Source of the DNA: Candidatus Altarchaeota archaeon
GTDB taxonomy: Archaea; Altiarchaeota; Altiarchaeia; IMC4; QMZM01
Reading direction: 5' to 3'
NCBI GenBank assembly: GCA_018897475.1
Contig: JAHIKS010000113.1
Coordinates: forward strand, 1 to 22,229
DNA length: 22,229 nt
In this document: in pieces, positions 8,394-16,410 of the stretch
Position numbering within the stretch: the stretch's first letter is position 1
Layout of the letters: each line of letters starts with the position of its first letter
Program-made: the position numbers and the translations under genes
The notes under the pieces: model-generated
The model's input: only the letters and a program-made list of their open reading frames with translations
Told to the model about the DNA's origin: nothing
Database searches by the model: none

Positions 8394-9305
8394 TTACATC
8401 CTATCAATCTTGTCATACCTCTGCTCGACCATTCCCCAGGTCGGCAGGTTGGTCTGGCAGCCCCACTTTTCGACTATGAAACTTGCTGCTGCATTTGCAA
8501 ACTTCACCGCATCATATGTTTCAAAGCCCTTGAGGTGCGCTGCAATAAAGCCGGCATTGAATGCATCTCCTGCCCCTGAAGCATCGACCGATTCCGTCTT
8601 ATAAATTGGAACTGTTATCTGCGCCTCCTTTGAATAGACCATACACCCTTTATCACCCCTGGTTATTATGAAAACCTTTGGACCCAGCTTGTTGCTGATG
8701 TTGAAATCCATCTTCTTCAAATGCCTTAACTCGTGGTCGTTTAGCACAAGCACATTCACGTTCTTCAAAATCTGATAGAATTTTTTTGGGATACTTTCAA
8801 AGCCGAATACTCCATAGCCCGGGTTATATACTAAAAACTTATTCCTGCAGGCGGAAGAAACCTTCTTCTGTAAATTGAGGTATGTTCTTGCCATATAGAC
8901 GCACTCGGCCCTCTCTATCAGCTCCTTGCTGAATTCAAGCTCATCCAGCTTCTCTGTCACGCCCTTGTAGAAGAAGCTTATCTGCCTCCCGTTCTCCTTG
9001 AAGAACATAGACCTGGTCGTGTCCCCATTGAGAATTCCCTTCAGGTCCAGACCAATGCCCAGGTTCTGGAGATACTTCCTGTAGTTCTCTCCCTCCACGT
9101 CGGTACCTATAACAGAGACAAGGGCAGCCCTCAGCCCGAGAGACCTTGAAACAACCGCAGTATTGGCGCCCATGCCGCCGTAGAATTCCCTCCAGCTCGA
9201 AACATCAGCGGAGTCATTGACTCTTGGTATTGAACCAACCTCATAAAAGTCATCTATTGCCGTATCCCCGAAGACAAGAACATCTATTTTATCTCTTCCG
9301 TGCAT
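8394..9305 (-). CDS. PfkB-family sugar or nucleoside kinase
   Basis: This 303-residue ribokinase-fold kinase transfers phosphate from a nucleotide to a sugar or nucleoside hydroxyl. It shows the substrate-side signature FYGGMGANTAV (41-51) and the C-terminal PfkB signature DASGAGDAFNAGF (241-253), with D247 the expected catalytic base and the GAGD anion hole intact. The N-terminal VFGDTAIDDF and the middle FKENGRQISFFYKG fit the lid and ATP-linked regions. The substrate cannot be decided: ribose, adenosine and cytidine kinases of archaea look alike at this level. Its stop abuts the AAA gene's stop with no gap, and it is divergent from pyrH by 29 bases. Confidence 0.9.
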   Translation of the reverse strand: MHGRDKIDVLVFGDTAIDDFYEVGSIPRVNDSADVSSWREFYGGMGANTAVVSRSLGLRAALVSVIGTDVEGENYRKYLQNLGIGLDLKGILNGDTTRSMFFKENGRQISFFYKGVTEKLDELEFSKELIERAECVYMARTYLNLQKKVSSACRNKFLVYNPGYGVFGFESIPKKFYQILKNVNVLVLNDHELRHLKKMDFNISNKLGPKVFIITRGDKGCMVYSKEAQITVPIYKTESVDASGAGDAFNAGFIAAHLKGFETYDAVKFANAAASFIVEKWGCQTNLPTWGMVEQRYDKIDRM

Positions 9306-9334
9306 ATATTAGATTAAGACAGAAGTGATAAAAG

Positions 9335-10021
9335 ATGAAAGTCGTAATCTCGGTTGGAGGCTCAATTCTGGTGCCTAGCGACATAGACACCGCATACATA
9401 AAGGACTTCGCAAAGCTAGCAAACGAGCTCAGCAATAAACACAAAATCGCCATCGTAACCGGCGGGGGGAGAACTGCAAGGAAATACATATCCCCCGCAA
9501 GAGAGTTCGGAGCAAGCGAAATCTTCTGCGACATGATTGGAATCTCAGCCACCAGACTGAATGCACGCCTCCTATCAGCGGCAATAGGAGACAAAGCAAA
9601 CATGGAGCCGCCGAGGGAATTCATGACTGCGATGAAGGCCTTCGATTTTGGTAAGTTGGTTGTTATGGGTGGCACCCACCCGGGGCATTCTACCGATGCA
9701 GTATCTGCCCTTCTGGCGGAGTATGTCGGCGCCGACCTCCTCATAAACGCCTCTGATGTTGACGGAATCTACGACAAGGACCCGGGGAAGCACAAGGATG
9801 CAAAGCGCTACGAGAGAATCCCCATCGATAAGCTGGTCGACATGGTCAAGTCCTACTCAGCAGGGGCAGGAAAATACGAGCTGGTCGACATCCTTGCAGC
9901 AAAGATAATCCAGCGCTCAAAGACAAGGACAATCTTCGTCAACGGCAGGGACCTAAAGAACCTGAAGAACGCGATAGAAGGAAAGAAATTCACTGGCACT
10001 GTTGTTGAGAATGGTGGCTAA
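9335..10021 (+). CDS. pyrH: UMP kinase, archaeal type
   Basis: This 228-residue amino-acid-kinase-fold enzyme phosphorylates UMP to UDP in pyrimidine nucleotide synthesis. Visible family blocks are VGGSIL (7-12), the nucleotide loop VTGGGRTAR (41-49), MGGTHPGHSTDAVSALLAE for UMP binding, and NASDVDGIYDKDP near the ATP site. The length fits archaeal UMP kinases, which are shorter than bacterial ones. The start is supported by a GTGAT ribosome binding element about six bases upstream (within AGTGATAAAAG). It stands alone between a divergent kinase and a convergent ilvE. Confidence 0.95.
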   Translation: MKVVISVGGSILVPSDIDTAYIKDFAKLANELSNKHKIAIVTGGGRTARKYISPAREFGASEIFCDMIGISATRLNARLLSAAIGDKANMEPPREFMTAMKAFDFGKLVVMGGTHPGHSTDAVSALLAEYVGADLLINASDVDGIYDKDPGKHKDAKRYERIPIDKLVDMVKSYSAGAGKYELVDILAAKIIQRSKTRTIFVNGRDLKNLKNAIEGKKFTGTVVENGG

Positions 10022-10033
10022 GGTTAGGGAATT

Positions 10034-10948
10034 CTAAACATAATCCAGCCAATCCTCGTACTCCTTGACCTTACCCTTGACTGTGTCGAAGAACTTCTCC
10101 TGCAGCTTCTTGGTTATGGGCCCTGGTTTGCCTATCTTCCTGCCGTCTATCTCCCTTATGGGCGTCAGCTCCGCTGCAGTTCCTGTGAACCATGCCTCAT
10201 CTGCAAGATAGAGCATCCCTCTCGTTATGTCTATCTCCTTTACCTCATAGCCCATGTCCCTGGCCATCTTCATGACCGCGTCCCTTGTTATGCCTGCCAG
10301 GATGCTCGCGTGCTCCGGGGGCGTGTAGATTATTCCATCCTTGACCATGAAGAGATTCTCTCCCGGGCCCTCAGAGACAAAGCCCCTGGAATCCAGCAGT
10401 ATCGCCTCATCATAGCCAGTATCCAGTGCCTCTAGCTTGGCAAGTATAGAATTTATATACTGGCCGCTGGCCTTGGCTCCGGAAGGCAGTATATTCGGCG
10501 ATATCCTTTGGAACGAGGAAATCTTTGCCCTTATGCCGTTCTTGAGCCCATCCTCTCCTAGGTAGGTGCCCCACGGCCAGACAGCTATAGTGACATCAAC
10601 CGGAGCGTTCGTGGGGTTGAGTCCCATCTCTCCGTAGCCCCTGTACGCTATAGGCCTTATGTAGCAAGCATCCAGCTTGTTGGCCTTTATTAAATCCTTG
10701 GTTGCCTTGCAAAGCTCATCAACGGAGTAGGGAATCTCCTTCATGTATATCTTTGCTGAATTCTCCAGCCTCTTCATGTGCTCCCTGAGCCGGAAGACGG
10801 CAGGTCCCCTATCCGTTTTATAGCACCTGATTCCCTCAAATACTCCGGAGCCGTAATGCAAGGCGTGCGTCAGAACATGAATCTTCGCATCCTTCCAGTC
10901 AACCAGCTTGCCGTTCATCCATATCTTGTCGACTTCCTTAATTGGCAT
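10034..10948 (-). CDS. ilvE: Branched-chain amino acid aminotransferase
   Basis: This 304-residue class IV PLP aminotransferase performs the last step of valine, leucine and isoleucine synthesis (2-oxo acid plus glutamate). It has HYGSGVFEGIRCY (31-43), typical of branched-chain enzymes, and the Schiff-base lysine K159 in SGAKASGQYINS. SEGPGENLF and GITRDAVM are the PLP phosphate and substrate regions, and AWFTGTAAELTPIREIDGR matches the C-terminal block. Normal length. It is last in the minus-strand series, 36 bases after purM, with no other ilv gene nearby. Confidence 0.95.
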   Translation of the reverse strand: MPIKEVDKIWMNGKLVDWKDAKIHVLTHALHYGSGVFEGIRCYKTDRGPAVFRLREHMKRLENSAKIYMKEIPYSVDELCKATKDLIKANKLDACYIRPIAYRGYGEMGLNPTNAPVDVTIAVWPWGTYLGEDGLKNGIRAKISSFQRISPNILPSGAKASGQYINSILAKLEALDTGYDEAILLDSRGFVSEGPGENLFMVKDGIIYTPPEHASILAGITRDAVMKMARDMGYEVKEIDITRGMLYLADEAWFTGTAAELTPIREIDGRKIGKPGPITKKLQEKFFDTVKGKVKEYEDWLDYV

Positions 10949-10984
10949 CTTAACCCTTATTTATTCGAAATAGTATCTAAAAAA

Positions 10985-11992
10985 TCAATCCAGCGCTATC
11001 TTCTCACCGTTTTTTACTACCGTGACTCCCTTCTCCTCGACAACGGAGCCTATTTTTTTAATCTTATACTCCTTCCCATACTCCTCCAGAATCTTCTCGG
11101 AGTCTTCTTTATCCACAATCAGGCAGAATCCGATGCCCATGTTAAAGGTCCTGTACATCTCCCTGTCAGAAATATTGCCCAGCTCCTGCATCTTCTTGAA
11201 GACCATCTGCGGCTCAGGCATCTCGTCAAGAAGAAATCCATGTTCCGTAACCCTCTGCAGATTCGTGAATCCTCCGCCTGTTATATTCACAAGACCATGA
11301 ACCTTAAATTTCTGCAATAATTCCATAACCTCCTTTACATAAATCCTTGTCGGCTTGAGGAGCTCGAACCAGAAATTCTTAGGCAATAATTTCCTTGCCA
11401 GTGTCATGCCGTTTGAATGTATCCCAGAGCTCTCAAGGCCCAGGATGTGGTCACCCGGGGCAACATTCTCGCCCGTTATTATCCTATCCTTCTTTACGAT
11501 ACCGATAACGGTTCCTGCTAAATCAAAACCCCGCTTTTCTATACCGCAGATTACTTCCGGGAGGGTTGCGGTCTCTCCACCGACGACGGCTATCGAGGCT
11601 AGTTTGGCCCCCTCACAGAGCCCCGCTGCAATATCGCTCGTCATCTTTGGTTCTACCTGCTGCAATGCTAGATAGTCCACCATTGCGACGGGCTCTGCGC
11701 CAAGGCATATAACGTCATTAACGTTCATCGCAATCAGGTCTATACCTATGGTGTCGTACTTCTCGAGCTCCTGGGCAACAAGGACCTTTGAGCCCACGCC
11801 ATCGGTTGCAATGGCAAGTGCAAATTCCCCCATGTCCAGAACGTTGGCAAAGGCACCGATGTCCTCCATCACCTTGCCAACCCTATTCTCCCTGCACTTG
11901 AACGTGCTGTCGAGAATCTTGCCTATCTTCTTTACAGCAAATTCCTCTCTTCTGATGCTGACTCCCGCCTTTTCGTAGGTCATCTCCGACAT
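10985..11992 (-). CDS. purM: Phosphoribosylformylglycinamidine cyclo-ligase (AIR synthetase)
   Basis: This 335-residue enzyme closes the imidazole ring to make AIR, the fifth step of purine synthesis, using ATP. Key blocks are the ATP/metal region ATDGVGSKVLVAQ, the NVNDVICLGAEPVAMVDYLA segment, GGETATLPEV, and ESSGIHSNGMTLAR, followed by ITGGGFTNLQRV and MGIGFCLIV in the C-terminal PurM domain. Length is normal. It follows tatD by 22 bases and precedes ilvE by 36 bases on the same strand, so these may be co-transcribed, though their pathways are unrelated. Confidence 0.97.
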   Translation of the reverse strand: MSEMTYEKAGVSIRREEFAVKKIGKILDSTFKCRENRVGKVMEDIGAFANVLDMGEFALAIATDGVGSKVLVAQELEKYDTIGIDLIAMNVNDVICLGAEPVAMVDYLALQQVEPKMTSDIAAGLCEGAKLASIAVVGGETATLPEVICGIEKRGFDLAGTVIGIVKKDRIITGENVAPGDHILGLESSGIHSNGMTLARKLLPKNFWFELLKPTRIYVKEVMELLQKFKVHGLVNITGGGFTNLQRVTEHGFLLDEMPEPQMVFKKMQELGNISDREMYRTFNMGIGFCLIVDKEDSEKILEEYGKEYKIKKIGSVVEEKGVTVVKNGEKIALD

Positions 11993-12014
11993 TTTATAGT
12001 CTTATATTATGGGG

Positions 12015-12764
12015 CTAAAACCTTAAGTTAAAGAACTCTCTCGCGTTTCTTGTTGTAATCTCAGCCACTTTGTCATACTCAATTCCCTTAATCTCAGCAA
12101 TCTTCTTGGCTGCAATCCTGATGTTCAGCGGAGTATTCCTCTCCCTCGGGGTCGGGGCCAGATAGGGAGCATCTGATTCAAGAACCATTGCCTCGAGAGG
12201 GATTTCCCCCACAAGTTCCTGTTTCCTCTTTGAATATGCCACCGACGTGGGTATGGAGACAAGGCAACCGAAGGAGATTGCCTTCTTACCCAGTTCAGCA
12301 CTGCCGCCAAAGCAGTGCAAGAGGGCTTTTATGCCCTGGGCCGTCAGCTCCTCTACCATCTCATTCTCGGCATCCCTTGAATGAACAACCAAAGGGAGAC
12401 TTAATTCCTTCGCAAGTGAGATGAATCTCCTGAAATTATCCATCCCCCTCCCCCTCTTCTCCGGCTCCTTTATCCAGTAATAGTCCAGGCCCACCTCCCC
12501 AATCCCGACAATTCTGTTTTTGTATTTTCTGATTAATCTAATCGTTTCATCAATCACACCAGAATCGAATTCCTGCGGACTTAAACCAAGGGTTGCGAGA
12601 ATTCCCTCATGTTTCTCAATAAGATTTATCGTTTTTTCAATTCCCTCAGGACCAATTCCAGAATTTATTATAAGAATTCCATCCTCAGATGCCTTTCCGA
12701 CTATCTCTTTCCTGTCAGAATCAAACTGCGGAAAGTCCAGGTGCGTGTGAACATCAATAAGCAT
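12015..12764 (-). CDS. tatD: TatD-family metal-dependent hydrolase / DNase
   Basis: This 249-residue TIM-barrel hydrolase has all the metal ligands expected for TatD: H6 and H8 in DVHTHLD, E90 in GIGEVGLDYYW, H128 in VVHSR, H150 in LLHCFGG and D198 in ESDAPYLAP. Bacterial and eukaryotic TatD enzymes are 3'-5' exonucleases or AP-site nucleases acting in DNA quality control; the archaeal substrate is less clear. It follows the three small membrane-protein genes by 33 bases and precedes purM by 22 bases, probably in one transcript. Confidence 0.95.
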   Translation of the reverse strand: MLIDVHTHLDFPQFDSDRKEIVGKASEDGILIINSGIGPEGIEKTINLIEKHEGILATLGLSPQEFDSGVIDETIRLIRKYKNRIVGIGEVGLDYYWIKEPEKRGRGMDNFRRFISLAKELSLPLVVHSRDAENEMVEELTAQGIKALLHCFGGSAELGKKAISFGCLVSIPTSVAYSKRKQELVGEIPLEAMVLESDAPYLAPTPRERNTPLNIRIAAKKIAEIKGIEYDKVAEITTRNAREFFNLRF

Positions 12765-12797
12765 AATAGAAAATGAAAAAGAAGTAATAAAAGCCCC

Positions 12798-13052
12798 TTA
12801 AATGAGCATTATTGTTGCCAGAATTGTTACTGATGATGCTATTATCAATCCAGCTCTGACCTCACCTGGCTCATCCTTTGAGAAACAGCCAGCAGTAATG
12901 AAGCCCCAGGCAGCTATAAAGCCACCAAAGCCCATCATACCCTTTGACTTTGCTATGGCGGCCGGCGCTCCCGCAACAATCCCTACCAGGGAGAACATAA
13001 TCACTGCCAGACCTATAATCACTGCCGCGTATCCCGTCATTAAATGCTTCAT
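12798..13052 (-). CDS. Small membrane protein, third of three tandem paralogues
   Basis: This 84-residue protein of unrecognised family has three hydrophobic helices (about residues 6-28, 38-56, 66-84). It starts MKHLMTGYA. The central GFGGF...GF.TAGCFSKD and EVRAG(L) link are shared with the two genes upstream. The Gly/Ala-rich, small-residue helices recall proteolipid-like subunits, but the acidic residue of an ATPase c subunit is not in place and I do not claim that role. It is closer to the first copy than to the second, sharing the Cys in AGCFSKD. Probable helper or membrane-complex component; function unknown. Confidence 0.8.
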   Translation of the reverse strand: MKHLMTGYAAVIIGLAVIMFSLVGIVAGAPAAIAKSKGMMGFGGFIAAWGFITAGCFSKDEPGEVRAGLIIASSVTILATIMLI

Positions 13053-13077
13053 TTTATTGCCCTTGACTGATGCCCTG

Positions 13078-13332
13078 TCAGAGCAGGAACATCATCGAAA
13101 TTATAGTGGCCCCACCTATCAGCAGAAGCCCTGTCCTGAGAACCTCATTCTCAGTGGACCAAAACCCGGCGGTTATAAAACCAATGGCCGTTATAAATCC
13201 GCCAAAGCTCAAGAGAGCACCAGCATTCTTCTCGGCAAGTGGTTGTCCTGTCGCTGCAGCAGCTATGGCGTACATCACAATGACAACACCCATTATCACT
13301 ACTGCATATCCTGTCATCATACTTCTATCCAT
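13078..13332 (-). CDS. Small membrane protein, second of three tandem paralogues (most divergent)
   Basis: This 84-residue, three-helix protein carries the same core as its neighbours: MTGYAVVI at the start, LSFGGFITAIGFITAGF in the middle, and an LRTGLLL start of the third helix. It differs by losing the shared cysteine (AGFWSTEN for AGCFSKD) and by a longer N-terminus. A second in-frame ATG pair at 13320/13317 (MMTGY) aligns better with the paralogues' starts, so the true start may be there. It is 18 bases from the first copy and 25 from the third. No homologue recognised. Confidence 0.78.
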   Translation of the reverse strand: MDRSMMTGYAVVIMGVVIVMYAIAAAATGQPLAEKNAGALLSFGGFITAIGFITAGFWSTENEVLRTGLLLIGGATIISMMFLL

Positions 13333-13350
13333 TTTCGTTTAGTTTTATTA

Positions 13351-13602
13351 TTAAATTAGCATCATGGTGCCGACAATCACTATCGCACCAGCTATTGACA
13401 TTCCGGCCCTGACCTCATCAGAGTCCTTCGAAAAGCAACCAGAGGTTACGAAACCAAGAGCAACCATAAATCCGCCAAAGCTCATCAGCGCCTTTGACCT
13501 CATAACAGCAATTGGTGTTCCCATGGATGCGGCGATTATGGACATCATAATTATTGATATGCCAATCACAATTGCACCATACCCAGTCATAGTATATCTC
13601 AT
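13351..13602 (-). CDS. Small membrane protein, first of three tandem paralogues
   Basis: This 83-residue protein has three predicted membrane helices and the group's shared motifs MTGYGAI, MSFGGFMVALGFVTSGCFSKD and EVRAGMSI. Its loop between helices two and three is short and charged. The start is well supported by a strong ribosome binding site and a TATA-like element upstream, which makes it the head of the cluster. The opposite strand is also open over much of this gene, but the hydrophobic pattern, the ribosome site and conservation across three copies favour the minus strand. Confidence 0.82.
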   Translation of the reverse strand: MRYTMTGYGAIVIGISIIMMSIIAASMGTPIAVMRSKALMSFGGFMVALGFVTSGCFSKDSDEVRAGMSIAGAIVIVGTMMLI

Positions 13603-13607
13603 CTTAT

Positions 13608-13615
13608 ATCACCCC
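13608..13615 (-). promoter_or_regulatory. Strong ribosome binding site of the first small membrane protein
   Basis: On the minus strand GGGGTGAT lies five bases before the ATG at 13602. It matches seven of eight positions of the archaeal consensus GAGGTGAT and is among the clearest such sites in the window, suggesting the first copy is made in quantity. Confidence 0.8.
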
Positions 13616-13657
13616 AAGTAATGCAACATGGGTTATTTATTAATTTAACTGAATTCA

Positions 13658-13672
13658 CTATAAAAACCTTTC
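13658..13672 (-). promoter_or_regulatory. Putative promoter (BRE/TATA) for the small membrane protein cluster
   Basis: Minus-strand GAAAGG followed by TTTTTATAG resembles a BRE plus box A. A start about 25 bases downstream would leave a leader of about 30 bases carrying the strong ribosome binding site. It overlaps the end of hisA, so the cluster could also receive read-through from that operon. Confidence 0.5.
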
Positions 13673-13674
13673 TA

Positions 13675-14367
13675 TTATAGCTTTATGCGGCCTTCATACA
13701 GCGCCTTTCCAAGAACTATACCCCAGACACCCACATCGTCCAGAATTCTTATATCTTTTTCGTTGGATATTCCACCAGAGATGATAACTGGTTTCTTTGT
13801 AGATGACAGGACGGTTTCTATTGAACTGATATTTATTCCCTCCATCCTCCCCTCGACATTCACGTCCGTATAGAGAAAACCCCATACCAGGCCATCGGCC
13901 TTCTTCATAAAATCCTGGGCCTTCAGCTTCGTCTTCTCCTGCCAGCCCTTGACAACCATGTTTCCATCCTTCGAATCCACAGCAGCGATGACCCTGTCCC
14001 CAAAATTCCGGTTCAATTCCTTCAAAATTTTAAATTCATTAAAATAATCATTAATCGCCAGTGTCCCCAGGATTATCCGGCCAATATCAGAATTGAGGAG
14101 GAATTCTGCTTTCTCCATGCTTCTGATACCTCCCCCAAGCTGTATCGGCACATCAACGGAGTGGGCTATATCCATCACAGTCTCTGTGTTATCCCCTCTG
14201 CCAAGAGCAGCATCCAAATCTACAACATGGAGCATCTTGGCCCCTTGCGAAACCCACCTCTTCGCCATATCGACAGGGTTCCCGTAGCTCTTCTTAGTAT
14301 CGGGATTCCCTCCAACGAGTTGCACACACTCGCCATCCATTATATCGACTGCAGGAATAATCTTCAT
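13675..14367 (-). CDS. hisA: ProFAR isomerase HisA
   Basis: This 230-residue TIM-barrel enzyme isomerises ProFAR to PRFAR in histidine synthesis. The two catalytic aspartates are in place: D8 in IIPAVDIMDG and D131 in AAVDSKDGNMVVKGW. The phosphate-binding loops LGGGIRS (about 77-83) and ISGGIS with LGKALYEG are also present. The sequence resembles the methanogen type of HisA as I remember it. Its ATG overlaps the stop of the FAH-family gene (ATGA), so it is translationally coupled. No other histidine gene is in the window. A cofactor or PriA-like dual role cannot be ruled out but nothing points to it. Confidence 0.92.
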   Translation of the reverse strand: MKIIPAVDIMDGECVQLVGGNPDTKKSYGNPVDMAKRWVSQGAKMLHVVDLDAALGRGDNTETVMDIAHSVDVPIQLGGGIRSMEKAEFLLNSDIGRIILGTLAINDYFNEFKILKELNRNFGDRVIAAVDSKDGNMVVKGWQEKTKLKAQDFMKKADGLVWGFLYTDVNVEGRMEGINISSIETVLSSTKKPVIISGGISNEKDIRILDDVGVWGIVLGKALYEGRIKL

Positions 14368-15116
14368 TCTTTTTTCATGAAATTCCTTAATACTCCGATT
14401 CCGTCAATCTCAACCTCGACCACATCACCGTCTTCCAGCCTACCAATTCCTGGAACGGTCCCTGTAGCTATCAAATCCCCCCGCTCCAGAATCATGAATT
14501 TGCTGACAAACCTTACACACTCCTCTGGAGAGTAAATCATCCCCCCCGTTCTCGAATCCTGCCTTACTTCATCATTAACTCTGCATTGAATTCTTAAATT
14601 CCTGGCATCCAGCTCCGTGTTTATGCACGGCCCCACTGGACAGAAGCCCGGAAAGCTTTTTGAAGGAGACCATTGAACCATCTCGTGCTCTATATCCCTG
14701 GCAGTCACATCATTGACTATGGTGTAGCCAAGGATGTGCTCCTTTGGCTTCTCAATCCTGTAGCCTCTCTTTCCGATAACGACACCAAGCTCTGCCTCAT
14801 GGTCTACCTTCTTCGAGATTTCCGGTAGCAATATATCGCGGTTATGACCTGTGACACTGTTCGCAGCCAGGAGAGTGATGGTTGGTTCATCCGTTGCAAT
14901 ATCTTTCAGCTCGTCTCTGTGCTTCATAAAATTAAAGCCGATGCATGCTATCTTCGTCGGCTGCGTTGGAGGGAGGAATTCAACCTCATCCTCTCTGTAG
15001 GTTTTTCCAGTTTCTTTTCCAGGACTGAATAGGTTTCCCTTTATTCCTCTAATCTCACCTTCAGAATAGATTCCAAACCTTTCTTTCCCACCAACTTTAA
15101 ACCTGCACAGCCTCAT
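14364..15116 (-). CDS. Fumarylacetoacetate hydrolase-family protein
   Basis: This 250-residue protein belongs to the FAH superfamily, which cleaves C-C bonds in or isomerises/decarboxylates beta-keto acids with a divalent metal. The metal set is visible: E107 and E109 in DHEAELGVVIG, and D136 in NDVTARD. GYTIVNDVTARD, FCPVGP and the C-terminal ATGTVPGIG...GDVVEVEIDGIG are family blocks. Two departures: the usual KP(P) segment before the active site reads LLAANSV, and the TGTP loop is TGTV. Substrate unknown; archaeal relatives are commonly annotated as 2-hydroxyhepta-2,4-diene-1,7-dioate isomerase-like. Overlaps the upstream RaSEA-ArcS gene by 20 bases and hisA by 4. Confidence 0.9.
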   Translation of the reverse strand: MRLCRFKVGGKERFGIYSEGEIRGIKGNLFSPGKETGKTYREDEVEFLPPTQPTKIACIGFNFMKHRDELKDIATDEPTITLLAANSVTGHNRDILLPEISKKVDHEAELGVVIGKRGYRIEKPKEHILGYTIVNDVTARDIEHEMVQWSPSKSFPGFCPVGPCINTELDARNLRIQCRVNDEVRQDSRTGGMIYSPEECVRFVSKFMILERGDLIATGTVPGIGRLEDGDVVEVEIDGIGVLRNFMKKE

Positions 15117-16410
15117 CTTTCAAACCCGCTTCAAGGTCGGAGAGCCCCTCTTCCGACTGAAGGGGCCGCTTTCCATCCTTAATCTTATCATACGTTTTCT
15201 TTGATAATAAGTTGGTGAATTTAATATCCAATGAATCGCAGGCCATCTCCAGCGCCTGATAACTCTCCGAGTCATACTTCAGGAAGCAGAGGATTCTCCT
15301 GTAGTGATGCGCCTTCAGGTAGTCCTCTATCCTTCTAGTAGTCACCTCAATATACCTCCCCTTAATCTCCTCCGTCTCCTGCCTCTCGTCCCAGTCGTAT
15401 GCATTGAAGGGGTAGAGATTCTCGAATTCCCTCGGGACCAGGCCGGCATTACTGAGCATTACTTCGTGAATGCTGCCCCTCAGCCCAAGCCCCCCAAGGA
15501 CACCCGCTATCCCCCGGTGCGTCTCTGACTCTGAGTAGGGCTTCTTGTAGCTGCACGGCAGAAAGAGAACAATTTCCCTCCCCGGATTATACCACCTGAC
15601 GAGATAGTTCTGCCAGACCTCAAAGTGTGGATGAGTCAGAAAATTCTCCCCTACCCCTACAAGACTATCCCTCAATTCCCTGGGGAATTTCGGCACAAAC
15701 CTGAAGGTTTCAGCATCGAATTCAATCTTCGGGTTATTTTTCCATTTCTCAACGATTTGAAGGAATTCTTTCTTATTCAGGAAATTCCACTCGCCCCTGA
15801 GCCACATCCCAAACAGCGGGCAGTTCCCGTGCGGCAGTAAATTTATAAGCACGACGGAATCCGAATGCTTGAGAGCGCAGTCAACCGATTTCTCAAGCTC
15901 CCCTTCCATATCCCTGACGAAGGGCAGATTGACCAGGAGGTAGGTCCTCACCAGGCCCCCGGCAGAATGCACGGTCCTGGCAGCGGCCGCAAAGTCCTCA
16001 ACCTGGAATCCCTTTGCTATCTTCTCGAGAATTCTATTGTCTGCAGTCTCAAGCCCTATTGCAATCTCAAAATCAATATCCTTGAATTCCTTTAACCCTT
16101 CCTTGGTTATGAATTCCGGTCTCGATTCAACAGTAAGCTTCTTCACACCCCCCTTCCTGCACAGACCGATAAAATAGGTCCTCGCCTCTCCCGGAACCTG
16201 CTTGCTGTCAAGCCAGCTTCCCGAGCCAAAGACCTTAACATGGCTGACTCCATCAAGCCCGGAAAAGAAAGAGTCGAATTCCTTCTTAAGCCCATCCGCG
16301 GACGGATTCTTACCCTGAATTCTTCCATAACCGCAGAACAGGCATTTACCCCAAGCACAACCACCCGAATTCAGAAAAAGAATCTTAACCGACATGTTAT
16401 TCTTCAGCAT
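15097..16410 (-). CDS. Archaeosine synthase: RaSEA radical-SAM fused to ArcS core domain
   Basis: The 437 residues join two functions usually on separate chains. Residues 1-275 match RaSEA, the radical-SAM lyase that converts preQ0-lysine-tRNA to archaeosine: the cluster cysteines C18, C23, C26 are spaced CX4CX2C in GGCAWGKCLFCGYG, followed by GSGSWLDSKQVP (62-73), VESRPEFIT (94-102) and IGLETAD. Residues 279-400 match the ArcS catalytic core (DUF5591), with the signature PC-X3-KPY-X2-S-X2-H at 285-298 (P285, C286, K290, P291, Y292, S295, H298) and VPREFENLYPF...YDW. The TGT-like and PUA domains of ordinary ArcS are missing. The start may be M6 at 16395, directly after the upstream stop, instead of 16410. 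C-terminal residues beyond 405 are unrecognised. Family matches are from memory. Confidence 0.85.
   Translation of the reverse strand: MLKNNMSVKILFLNSGGCAWGKCLFCGYGRIQGKNPSADGLKKEFDSFFSGLDGVSHVKVFGSGSWLDSKQVPGEARTYFIGLCRKGGVKKLTVESRPEFITKEGLKEFKDIDFEIAIGLETADNRILEKIAKGFQVEDFAAAARTVHSAGGLVRTYLLVNLPFVRDMEGELEKSVDCALKHSDSVVLINLLPHGNCPLFGMWLRGEWNFLNKKEFLQIVEKWKNNPKIEFDAETFRFVPKFPRELRDSLVGVGENFLTHPHFEVWQNYLVRWYNPGREIVLFLPCSYKKPYSESETHRGIAGVLGGLGLRGSIHEVMLSNAGLVPREFENLYPFNAYDWDERQETEEIKGRYIEVTTRRIEDYLKAHHYRRILCFLKYDSESYQALEMACDSLDIKFTNLLSKKTYDKIKDGKRPLQSEEGLSDLEAGLKDEAVQV

Noticed and set aside
12798..13602. The three small proteins as V/A-type ATPase c (proteolipid) subunits
   Set aside because: Gly/Ala-rich helices are similar in style, but there are three helices, no mid-membrane Glu/Asp in the expected helix, and no other ATPase genes nearby.
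12802..13621. Plus-strand open frames opposite the small membrane genes
   Set aside because: They lack ribosome sites and conservation pattern; the three minus-strand copies share aligned motifs and the head copy has a strong ribosome site.
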